This document shows, piece by piece, positions 54,089 to 62,245 of a stretch of DNA of 64,000 nt; positions within the stretch are counted from its first letter, which is position 1; the number at the start of each line of letters is the position of its first letter. Position numbers and translations under genes: made by a program. Below the pieces are notes generated by a model that worked only from the letters and a program-made list of their open reading frames with translations, was not told the DNA's origin and made no database searches. This DNA comes from CATQHB01 sp965262595 (GTDB lineage: Bacteria; Chloroflexota; Dehalococcoidia; Lucifugimonadales; UBA3495), in assembly GCA_965262595.1 (NCBI GenBank), contig OZ253548.1, positions 248,001-312,000 of the forward strand, in the 5' to 3' direction.

Positions 54089-54796
54089 GTGGACTCAGAG
54101 CAATCCAACTCCGACCTTCTCCTCCACGGAGAGTTCATTTCTTGCGATCTCACCCCCATGGGCTCCAACTATACTTTCTTGGCTTCGCTCAAGCTGGGCG
54201 AACAGGACGGTCAGGCCATTTACAAGCCCCGGGACGGCGAGGTTCCCTTGTGGGACTTCCCCAAAGGGACGTTGTATAAACGGGAGTATGGAGCTTACCT
54301 GCTTAGTCAGACACTGGGTTGGGATTTTATCCCGCGAACTATAGTCCGGGACGGGCCTTATGGCATCGGCTCAGTGCAGCAATACGTCGAACACGATCCC
54401 CGAATGAACTATTACACCCTGAGCGAGGCGGATGCGGATGAGTTGCGGATGATCGCTTGCTTCGACTTGGTGGCCAACAATACCGACCGAAAGGCGAACC
54501 ACGTTTTGGTTGACGGGGATGGCAAACTCTGGGGAATTGACCAGGCATTGACCTTCCACGCCGATACCAAAATCCGCACGGTAATCTGGGACTTTGGCGG
54601 CGAACCGATACCGGATACCTATTTGGTTCAGTTGGCTGAACTGGCAACCCATATAGACCACCCGGAAGGAGAGCTTGAGGAGTTACTGGAACTGTTGCTG
54701 CCGGAGGAAGTTCAAGCCTTCCGCAAGCGCATTGACTGGGTTTTGACCGAGCGAGCTTACCCGGGGTTGCCCGGGCGTAGGCGACGGCAGCACTGA
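54089..54796 (+). CDS. SCO1664-family protein (PI3/4-kinase-like fold)
   Basis: 235 residues, GTG start with AAAGGAA ahead. QAIYKPRDGEVPLWDFPKGTLYKREYGAYLLSQ-like N-terminal part carries a Lys of the kind that binds ATP, and ACFDLVANNTDRKANHVLVDG resembles the catalytic D-x-x-x-N loop. WGIDQALTFH then gives the metal-binding Asp. Similar folds occur in HipA/PI-kinase-like proteins. The substrate is unknown. It is the third gene of the PEPCK-like/DUF3090 row. Confidence 0.82.
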   Translation: MDSEQSNSDLLLHGEFISCDLTPMGSNYTFLASLKLGEQDGQAIYKPRDGEVPLWDFPKGTLYKREYGAYLLSQTLGWDFIPRTIVRDGPYGIGSVQQYVEHDPRMNYYTLSEADADELRMIACFDLVANNTDRKANHVLVDGDGKLWGIDQALTFHADTKIRTVIWDFGGEPIPDTYLVQLAELATHIDHPEGELEELLELLLPEEVQAFRKRIDWVLTERAYPGLPGRRRRQH

Positions 54797-54898
54797 GCGT
54801 TTAACTCGGTATCCACCTGACCTTTTTGATTGCTCCTCCCGGTCCCGCCACACTTTTGGCGCGCCTTTTTCCGATAGACGAACCGTTCAACCTTCTAT

Positions 54899-54932
54899 TA
54901 CCCCGTAGGACCTTCTACCCCGTAGGACCTTC
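54899..54932. repeat. Tandem 17-bp duplication across the HAD stop codon
   Basis: TACCCCGTAGGACCTTC occurs twice in a row. The TAG stop of the HAD gene lies at the junction, so one copy is coding and the other is not. Confidence 0.9.
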
Positions 54933-55583
54933 GGCCAGCAGCGAATGGTCAAAGTCTTCCAGTGTTTCCAGGATGGTATTGGCCAGGCTTACGTCCAGGT
55001 TGCGGGTATAGTCGGTACGCACTGCGATGGTGTAGGTTCCGGCGGACACCGCCGCCGCTATACCGATGGGAGAATCCTCAATTGCAATGCACTCGCCGGG
55101 GGGTATTCCCAGCCGCTCGGCAGCTTTCAAATAAATGTCCGGTTCGGGCTTTCCTCGACTAACATCATCCCCGCCCAAGACCACTTCAAAGGCTCCTTCC
55201 AGGCCGATAGCCCTCAGTTTCAAATCCACCCATTTGTGCAGCGAGGATGAGGCAACGGCTTTGGGCAGCCCGCGCCGGGAACAGGTTTCCAGAAGTTCGC
55301 GGACGCCCGGTTGTGGGGCCAGTTCTTCGATCATCAGTTGTCGGACAATGGCATCGTAGCGGCTGAGGTAGGTCTCAGTGGGTAGCGGCAAGATACGCAA
55401 CCGCTTGAGCTGACGCCAAGTTTCGTCAATCGTGGTTCCGATCAGGAATTCCTCGTTTTCCTCCTGAGAAACCGCAGCTACTCCTTCCTGTTCCAGCAGT
55501 CGGTTTATTGCGCTGAGAAAAAGGGGTTCGCTGTCCACCAGAACCCCGTCCATGTCAAAAATTATCGCGCGATAGCCGGTCAT
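54915..55583 (-). CDS. HAD-superfamily hydrolase, beta-phosphoglucomutase-like
   Basis: 222 residues. Motif I is IIFDMDGVLVDSEP with the nucleophile Asp10 and acid Asp12. Motif II (ASSSLHKW) and motif III/IV (GKPEPDIYLKAA, IAIEDSPIGIAAA) are intact, and the cap is helical (type IA, subclass I). Family members dephosphorylate small phosphosugars or isomerise glucose phosphate. It is convergent with the SCO1664-like gene. The C-terminus ends inside the 17-bp repeat. Confidence 0.88.
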   Translation of the reverse strand: MTGYRAIIFDMDGVLVDSEPLFLSAINRLLEQEGVAAVSQEENEEFLIGTTIDETWRQLKRLRILPLPTETYLSRYDAIVRQLMIEELAPQPGVRELLETCSRRGLPKAVASSSLHKWVDLKLRAIGLEGAFEVVLGGDDVSRGKPEPDIYLKAAERLGIPPGECIAIEDSPIGIAAAVSAGTYTIAVRTDYTRNLDVSLANTILETLEDFDHSLLAEGPTG

Positions 55584-55715
55584 ACGGATTTCACTCCTGG
55601 TTAAGTATGAATTAAGGGTGTTTGCACCTGGCTGTCCGGGATCGATACGGCCCGGTATTCTTTTGCTTATTATATTGCCTCAAGGTATCCGGATGATTAA
55701 CGTTTGCGGCTCTGC

Positions 55716-56852
55716 TTACGGGCTGCTCCCGGTTTCTCCTACCAGGAAGCAGGATGACGCCTTGAACACGGCCCACAAGTTCATTCCGGAACGTATGCCC
55801 ATCTCGGTCTGGGATGCGCCGGTGATGTGGCCTTTCAAGGAAATGTCCCCGCAGTCGAGGGTAACCTCGTACCCCGGCGGGCGCAGCTCTACTCCCGAAA
55901 CCACGCCGGGCAGGCGGTTACGAGCCGAGGAACCCTTTGGCTCGGCGTCGGCGAGGATGATATCCGAGGCTCTAATCCCTATGATAACTGCCTCGCCCGG
56001 CTCCGGGTCACCCAAGGGCACCTCCAGGGTTAAACCGGACCCGACACAAACCATTGTCCCGTCCTGAGGATGCCGGGATTCAACCCGCAATTTAAGCAGA
56101 TTCTCCACCCCCACCAGTTGGGCTACCCGGCCCTGGCCCGGCTGTCCCAGGACTTGCAGGGGGTTGCCGGTCTCCAGCGGCTTGCCATCGCTGATTACCT
56201 GGACCAGGTCGCCCATGCTTATTGCCTCTTCAATGTCATGGGTTACCAATACTACCGGAATGTTGGTTCGGGACAGGTTGGCCCGCAATTCCCCTCTAAG
56301 CTCCCGGCGCAGCTCCGTATCCAGCGAGGTAAAAGGCTCGTCCAGCAGCAGGGCATCGGGACTTGGCGCCAGGGCACGGGCCAGGGCTACACGCTGTTGC
56401 TGACCGGCAGAGATCTCCCAGGGTCGTCGCTCCTCCAGCCCTTCCAGGTGAAAGCCATAAACTAGTTCACGGACTCTTTCCTGAGCCTGCGTTGAATTGC
56501 GTTTAGCTAAACCATAAGCAATGTTTCCGGCCACGGTCAAATGGGGAAACAAGTGATATTGCTGGGTTAAATACCCTACTCGCCTTAGGTGCGGCGGCAG
56601 CCAAATGTCCCGCTCGCCGTCAAATACTACCCTTCCGCCAATCTCTATATGGCCCCGCTGCGGGCGAAGCAAACCGGCCATAGCGCGCAGGATGGTGGTC
56701 TTTCCGGCTCCGGATGGGCCGAAAAGCACCATAACCTGGCCCGGCAAGATCTCCCATTCCGTCTCCAGGCAAAACTCGCCGATTCGGTAGCGCATCCAGC
56801 CTCGGACCGACCCGTCGGAAGATGGCCCCTTGGGGGGACTTTGGGTTGTCAT
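55716..56852 (-). CDS. modC: Molybdate/tungstate-type ABC transporter ATP-binding protein
   Basis: 378 residues from ATG 56852, which overlaps the modB stop (ATGA). Walker A is GPSGAGKTT, the signature ISAGQQQRVALA, and Walker B LLLDEPFTSLD. A C-terminal TOBE-like domain (residues 270-370) binds oxyanion in ModC-like proteins and may regulate uptake. The upstream frame is a non-coding extension. Third gene of a modABC row. Confidence 0.9.
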   Translation of the reverse strand: MTTQSPPKGPSSDGSVRGWMRYRIGEFCLETEWEILPGQVMVLFGPSGAGKTTILRAMAGLLRPQRGHIEIGGRVVFDGERDIWLPPHLRRVGYLTQQYHLFPHLTVAGNIAYGLAKRNSTQAQERVRELVYGFHLEGLEERRPWEISAGQQQRVALARALAPSPDALLLDEPFTSLDTELRRELRGELRANLSRTNIPVVLVTHDIEEAISMGDLVQVISDGKPLETGNPLQVLGQPGQGRVAQLVGVENLLKLRVESRHPQDGTMVCVGSGLTLEVPLGDPEPGEAVIIGIRASDIILADAEPKGSSARNRLPGVVSGVELRPPGYEVTLDCGDISLKGHITGASQTEMGIRSGMNLWAVFKASSCFLVGETGSSP

Positions 56853-57661
56853 AATCGGGCCTGCCACTGTCGTCGGGTGATCAGGCCCAAAGCGACCAGC
56901 ACCAGAACCGAGCCGGCCAGTAACAGGACGGACAACGAGACCGCCGTATCCAGGCTGGTTTCCAGGGCGCTCATTATTGCCAGGGGCATGGTCCGGGTTT
57001 TCCCAGGAAAGTTTCCGGCGAACATGATGGTGGCGCCGAACTCCGAGATTGCCCTGGCCCAGGCCAGGGCAATCCCGGTGAGGATCGAAGGCCCGGCCAA
57101 GGGCAGCGTCAGGCGCCAAAAAGTGCGCCAAGGGGAGACTCCCAAGGTTTGGGAAACGTCCTCATAGTCGCGGGCCACCGACTGGAAACCCAGCTTGGCC
57201 GACCGGATATAGAATGGAGCCGCCACGAATATCTGAGCGAAGATAACGGCGACAGTAGTAAAAGGCAGGGACACGCCGAACTCTGAAAGGGCCGGGCCGA
57301 CAATTCCGTGCCTCCCGAAGGCCATTAGCATCGCGACTCCGGCAACAACCGGCGGCAATACTATGGGCAGTTCAACCAAGTGGTCGATTACCCGTAGCGG
57401 AAGCGAATTGCTGCGCGCCAGAATCCGGGCAAAGGGCGTGCCCACCGCAATTACGACCAGAATGCTGATGAGGCTGGTGACCAGAGATAGCCGAAAAGCT
57501 TGGAGGGCCAGGTCGCCGGTAAGGCTGCCCAGAAAACTCTCCTGCTGCGCCGCTTTAAGCAGGAGGGCCAGCAGAGGGAGGCCGATGAACAGCAGATAGA
57601 CGGTGGTGGAAGCTATGCCTATTGGCCCCCAGTAGTCCGGTGTGCGGAGGTAGTTACGCAT
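56849..57661 (-). CDS. modB: Molybdate ABC transporter permease
   Basis: 270 residues with about six membrane segments. The EAA loop GVSPWRTFWRLTLPLAGPSI near residue 180 docks with ModC. ELPIVLPPVVAG near residue 95 is typical of ModB/CysU-type permeases. Overlaps modC by four bases; 83 bp after modA. Confidence 0.92.
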   Translation of the reverse strand: MRNYLRTPDYWGPIGIASTTVYLLFIGLPLLALLLKAAQQESFLGSLTGDLALQAFRLSLVTSLISILVVIAVGTPFARILARSNSLPLRVIDHLVELPIVLPPVVAGVAMLMAFGRHGIVGPALSEFGVSLPFTTVAVIFAQIFVAAPFYIRSAKLGFQSVARDYEDVSQTLGVSPWRTFWRLTLPLAGPSILTGIALAWARAISEFGATIMFAGNFPGKTRTMPLAIMSALETSLDTAVSLSVLLLAGSVLVLVALGLITRRQWQARL

Positions 57662-57744
57662 ACTTCGAGCTGCAACCGGGCGGCGAAACGGTTATTGGCC
57701 GGCAGATGGTGTGCTGCCTCAGTAGCTCCGGCGCTGAACGCCGA

Positions 57745-58701
57745 CTATGGGGTGATATTCGGTACATTCGTTGGCGGGGTGAATCCATGCTGCTCCAGAA
57801 TTGCCTGGCCCTTTGCCGAGCTTACAAAATCCACAAATGCCTGGGACGCTTCCGGTTGCTTTGTCCCTTGCAGCGCGGCTATCGGATAGTCGGCAACCAC
57901 GTTCAGGGAATCCGGTATCGGAAGTACGCGGACGCGCTCGGCAACGTAGGGCGCCAGGGCATCAGTCCGGTAAGTAATTCCGGCGTCGGCCTCGCCCATA
58001 GACACTTTCTGAGCAACGCTTCGCACGTTGGCTTCCTGGGATACTACATTTTCCATTAACCGCTCGGAATAAACCGGGCCAAATCTTGGGCTGATCCCCA
58101 TATTGGAAATTACCGCGAGAGAATATCGGCCTACCGGCGCCTCGGGCAATGCCAGCACGATTTTCACTCCCGGCTCGGCCAAATCCTGCAGCGTGACCGA
58201 CTCCCGGCCTCTTCCAGCTCCACCGGCATTGGTTGGGGAACGGGCGTCGGGGATATTGCCTACCGAAGGTGGAGAAAAGCCCGAATAAACCAGGAACGCC
58301 AGCCGGTTGCCGGCAAAGCTGATAGGCTGCCCCTGCACCAAATCGGCGGCTGCTACTGCCTCCATTTGCTCCCAGTCTGCGGAGGCGAAGAGGTCGGCCT
58401 GCGCTCCGTGTTCCAGTTGGGTACGCAGCCGCTGGCTTCCGTCAAAATTGAGGGCTATCGACAGATCGGGGTGGAGTTCTTCAAACGATTGGGCCAACTG
58501 CGCGAATGCCGGATTCAGGGAGGCGGCGGCAAATATGGTCAAATCGCCCTTAAGCTTCCCTGCCGACACTCCGGCACCCGATACCGTTTTTTCCGACTGT
58601 GTCCCGGAACCCTTAGGGGTGGCACATCCCAGAGTCGCCGCCAAAAAAAGCCCGGCCAGGGCGCAAAAGCTTAGTACACATAGGGGATGGACTCTTTTCA
58701 A
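57745..58701 (-). CDS. modA: Molybdate-binding lipoprotein
   Basis: 318 residues. A lipoprotein signal ends at ATLGC (Cys26). The mature start has LTIFAAASLNPAFAQL, the ModA ligand-binding strand, and GSQRLRTQLEHGAQADLFASAD follows. It delivers molybdate, or possibly tungstate, to ModBC. Molybdenum cofactor genes are not in this window. Confidence 0.92.
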   Translation of the reverse strand: MKRVHPLCVLSFCALAGLFLAATLGCATPKGSGTQSEKTVSGAGVSAGKLKGDLTIFAAASLNPAFAQLAQSFEELHPDLSIALNFDGSQRLRTQLEHGAQADLFASADWEQMEAVAAADLVQGQPISFAGNRLAFLVYSGFSPPSVGNIPDARSPTNAGGAGRGRESVTLQDLAEPGVKIVLALPEAPVGRYSLAVISNMGISPRFGPVYSERLMENVVSQEANVRSVAQKVSMGEADAGITYRTDALAPYVAERVRVLPIPDSLNVVADYPIAALQGTKQPEASQAFVDFVSSAKGQAILEQHGFTPPTNVPNITP

Positions 58702-58932
58702 CTTAACGCGGGCACCTTAACGTCCATTTCGACTCACCCGGATACCGGTTGCCGGGCTTGGTCGTCTTGGCATTTCGATCAACCGGCTAGCAAATTGTAG
58801 GTTCGCCGTCTCCCGCTGTCAACGCATATCGGGGGGCGTGGCAGCCCCATAACGTTCTCCTTCGGAGATAGAGATTTTAGGTCGGATTACGGGACATCGG
58901 CGCGCCGGCTTACTTTTCCTGTCAGGAAAGTC

Positions 58933-58974
58933 TAGGGATAAACCCCCAAGTCACGGACTTATTCAGAGGTTCCC
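58933..58974. mobile_element. Truncated MITE-like end (copy 4)
   Basis: Forty-two bases match the end shared by copies 1-3 in reverse orientation (GGGATAAAC, then GTCACGGAC, then CAGAGGTTCCC) followed by TA. The hairpin core and other end are missing. It lies in the 420-bp gap between modA and the DUF11 gene, where nothing else is recognised. Confidence 0.7.
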
Positions 58975-59121
58975 TAAATCCTGACCGAAAGAACGAGGAC
59001 CCCCGAAGAGGCCCCCGTCCCAACCGGCCTGGTTACCGGCCGTATTCCAACTTGAAGATTTGCTAGTTGGGACGGCCGGAGAGCTTACTCCCGCGGCCGC
59101 CCCATTTGGTCAACCAGGAAA

Positions 59122-61830
59122 TTACCGGCTGATGATTGTTGTGCCTTCCTGGGCGGTGATGGACCGAGCGAACTCGTCGTAGCTCATCGTCGCCGAGGCA
59201 ATCACGTCACCTGCCTGTATCGCTCGCACCGTGATGGTAAGCTGCTGTTCTTGACCGGCGCCCAGCGATGGAATTGGCGCGTAAGTTATCTGCTCACCGG
59301 AAATGGCGCCACCTTCGGCGATCAGAATTGCGAACTCGCCCGGTATGATTACCGACAGGTTAACGTTTGTGATGGTGGAGTCGGCGCTCTGGTTACGAAT
59401 CGTTACAGTGAATGCGCCTTCGTCACCAACACCCAGCGGGTCGAACCGGTCAATGATTTGCAGGTGAGCGCCCGCCGCCGCCAGGACCGTGATATCCAGG
59501 GTAGCCTCATCCGCCGCTCCCTGGTCGGAGGTTACGTTGGCGACGTTAGTAACTGCACCGGCCGCTTCACCCTTCAACCTTACGGTTACGGTTACGGACT
59601 CGCCCCTTGCCAGGTCACCGACGCTCCAGGTCACTGTTCCTGCGCCCGCGACGCCGTTGGCGTCACTACTGATGTAGGACATGCTTTCCGGAATGGTATC
59701 GGTAATATTTACCCCGGTCAGGTCGGCGTCGCCGATGTTGGTGGCGGTTAGGGTGTAATCCCGTTCGCCGTCAATGTAAAGGGCGGTTCCACCGGTCTTG
59801 CTCAGGTTGATTTCCGGAGTCTGGACTTCGACCGTCGCTTCGGCAGTGACAGTTGAACCCCGGTCGGTTACCTGAACTACGTTGGTGATCACGCCGTCCA
59901 AAGCGGATACGGTATTGATGGTAATGGTAGAGGATGCGCCGGCCGCCAAGCTGTCGATAGTCCATTCCAGTCTCTCACCCAGGGCGGCGGCGGTGTCGGG
60001 TACCGTGCTTATCGGTGTTAACCCGGCGGGGAGTAGGTCAACCACTGAGACGTTGGTAGCCTCTGCATCGCCGTTGTTGGTAACGGTTATGGTAAAGGTC
60101 GCTTCTTCGCCCAGCACCAACGTGGGGCGGTCAACGGTCTTGGTTACCGTAACATCAGAGGTTATAACCGTAGTGCTGGCTTGGGCGGATGCCGTAGCGC
60201 CTTCAGTAGATTGGGCGCTAACCGTGTTGGTCACGCTACCCAATGCAATAGCTTCGGCTGTAATAGTGAAGGTCTTGGACGCCGAGGCGTCCAACTGGGC
60301 GATCGTCCACTCAACCTGCTGGCCCGAAGGGGCGGTTGCCGGCTCAGTGGAAACCAAACTTGCGCCGTCCGGCAGGGCATCGGAAAGCACTACATTGGTA
60401 AGTGCGCCTTCCCCGTCGTTGGTGACGGTAATCTGGTATTGAAACTCGTCATCCAGGAGAACCGTTTCCGGGGCGCTCTTGACCAGTGTGAGGGATCCCG
60501 GTATGACGTTGGTCACCGATTGGCCCTGGCCGGTGATTCCCTCGGTAGAGAGAGCGATGGCTACGTTGACTTGTTCGCCAACCGCTGAGGCCGAAAGTAC
60601 CATGGTGATACTAGCGATGCCGCCCGGTTCCAGGTTGCCCAGGCTCCAGGACACCTCCGAGCCCGAGGAGCTGCTTTCCGCCGGAACGGAGCTGACAAAG
60701 TTCAGCCCAACCGGCAGGGTGTCGGTAAGGGTGATATCCGAGGCTACGCTGTTGCCGGTGTTGGTAACGGTTACCGTGAATTCCGAAGTCTTGCTCAGGC
60801 CGAGACTTTCCGGCCCGGTCTTGGCAACAACGAGGGAGGGAGAGCGCCATTCTTTGGTCACCAGGCTGCTTAATAAAACGCCTTCGGACTCTTCGTGGAT
60901 TACTTCGATGGAGACCGTGTTGTCGCCGACGGTGGGTGAAACCTGCGACAGCGTAACGGACGCCATACCGTCCGCGTCGGTCGTTGTAGTGACGGTATTG
61001 TCGGAACCGTCAAGACCGGCATCCGGGTCGTCGTCAATGATGCTCCAGACAACTTCTATGCCGGCCCGGGGGGAGCCGTCGCTAACGCGGGTGATCCGTA
61101 CCTCCATGGGGTGGTCGGTTCCCACCAGGTTAACTGCGTCTCCGGGGAACTCCCCGTTCATATCGACCCAATGCTTAACGGCAAAAACCTTATGGGCGCT
61201 GGCATCCTCAATCTCCGGGGCATAGACGGTAACGTCGGTATCGCCTTCCCGGGTGGATGTAATGGTCAACGTACCCTGACCGTTAGCGTCGGTAATGACG
61301 CGTCCGAAGGTGTTGTCCACTTTTCGAGGGTTTTCACCACCCAATGAAACGATGTCGCCTACGGCCTCGCCGAACCGGTTGAGAATAACCTCGACTTCGA
61401 TGCCGTCGGCGGGTGTGCCGTCCTCCTCTTTAACCGTAATAGTGAAGGTGTGCTGAGTCTTAATTGGATTCCAATCTTCCACCGGGTCGATGCTGATTTC
61501 TACCGGGTGGAGAGCGGAAACGCTTCGGTGGATCGGAGTGTTGGAAATCCCGGTCTCCGGCTCGTCGCCCCCGACGCGCGCCCGGGCGGCCGTACCTACC
61601 GGGTCTGAACTGGGGATGGAGGGAGACCAAACTTCTTGCAGGACTGGGGACGCCGGGGCGGGAGTTTGCTCCAAATCGCCCGGTAAAGTCGAGTCAACGG
61701 ACACAACTGTCCCGGTGGATGTCGCCGGCGACTCCGGCATCGCGAGGAATACGCCTAATGAAACCAGGCCGACGACGGCAAGCATTGCTGTAATTCCGAG
61801 GACCTGGAGAACGCTCTTCTTTGTTAACAT
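59122..61830 (-). CDS. Surface-anchored protein with Big-like and repeated DUF11 domains
   Basis: 902 residues from ATG 61830; a TTG nine bases upstream is possible. A single membrane segment near residues 8-30 acts as signal or anchor. Residues about 95-330 resemble Big/Ig-like modules (TFTITVKEEDGTPADGI). From about 335 to the end at least five DUF11 units repeat, each with (F/Y)T(I/V)TVTN.G, then LPxGL and W.(I/L).(S/N)L. It is rich in Thr, Val and Ser and lacks Cys pairs. Such proteins form long extracellular stalks. No cell-wall sorting motif is seen at the C-terminus. Confidence 0.85.
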   Translation of the reverse strand: MLTKKSVLQVLGITAMLAVVGLVSLGVFLAMPESPATSTGTVVSVDSTLPGDLEQTPAPASPVLQEVWSPSIPSSDPVGTAARARVGGDEPETGISNTPIHRSVSALHPVEISIDPVEDWNPIKTQHTFTITVKEEDGTPADGIEVEVILNRFGEAVGDIVSLGGENPRKVDNTFGRVITDANGQGTLTITSTREGDTDVTVYAPEIEDASAHKVFAVKHWVDMNGEFPGDAVNLVGTDHPMEVRITRVSDGSPRAGIEVVWSIIDDDPDAGLDGSDNTVTTTTDADGMASVTLSQVSPTVGDNTVSIEVIHEESEGVLLSSLVTKEWRSPSLVVAKTGPESLGLSKTSEFTVTVTNTGNSVASDITLTDTLPVGLNFVSSVPAESSSSGSEVSWSLGNLEPGGIASITMVLSASAVGEQVNVAIALSTEGITGQGQSVTNVIPGSLTLVKSAPETVLLDDEFQYQITVTNDGEGALTNVVLSDALPDGASLVSTEPATAPSGQQVEWTIAQLDASASKTFTITAEAIALGSVTNTVSAQSTEGATASAQASTTVITSDVTVTKTVDRPTLVLGEEATFTITVTNNGDAEATNVSVVDLLPAGLTPISTVPDTAAALGERLEWTIDSLAAGASSTITINTVSALDGVITNVVQVTDRGSTVTAEATVEVQTPEINLSKTGGTALYIDGERDYTLTATNIGDADLTGVNITDTIPESMSYISSDANGVAGAGTVTWSVGDLARGESVTVTVRLKGEAAGAVTNVANVTSDQGAADEATLDITVLAAAGAHLQIIDRFDPLGVGDEGAFTVTIRNQSADSTITNVNLSVIIPGEFAILIAEGGAISGEQITYAPIPSLGAGQEQQLTITVRAIQAGDVIASATMSYDEFARSITAQEGTTIISR

Positions 61831-61910
61831 TGATTCCAATCCTTGTTTTGTAATATTCGGGCGCCTTGTATCCCAATTAACAAGGCAGAGCTAATAGCTC
61901 ACGCAGTCGA

Positions 61911-61939
61911 TTTATATCTGCTATCTCTAGGAATGTCAA
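61911..61939 (-). promoter_or_regulatory. Promoter of the DUF11 surface protein gene
   Basis: Minus strand TTGACA, 17-bp spacer, TATAAA. About 80 bp upstream of the start codon. The promoter diverges from the rpoB promoter 140 bp away. Confidence 0.8.
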
Positions 61940-62076
61940 GCTATACATAACAATTACGGGCAAACTGATTTACCGAAGTTTCCCTTGCCGCCGCCGTTGC
62001 CAGCCGCTGCCGGATTATCTGAAAACCGTTGCTGGCAAAATCAGGCTTCCCATCCCGGAAATGCCACCATAAATTA

Positions 62077-62104
62077 TTGACAATTAGTATGCCATCTGTA
62101 TAAT
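62077..62104 (+). promoter_or_regulatory. Consensus promoter of rpoB
   Basis: Perfect TTGACA and TATAAT with a 16-bp spacer. It would give a leader of about 135 nt before rpoB. No upstream rplJ/rplL genes are present, so rpoB is transcribed from its own promoter here. Confidence 0.9.
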
Positions 62105-62245
62105 AGTAGGTTACCAAGTATGCCTCATATACCTATTTGTGCTGATTTCCCGAAAATTCTTTCCGACCCTGGTTTCCTCTTGCCCAAAAAATCTAGGCCG
62201 CACCCACCATCCATTATCCTGCATCCTCGTTAAGGAGATTGGAGT

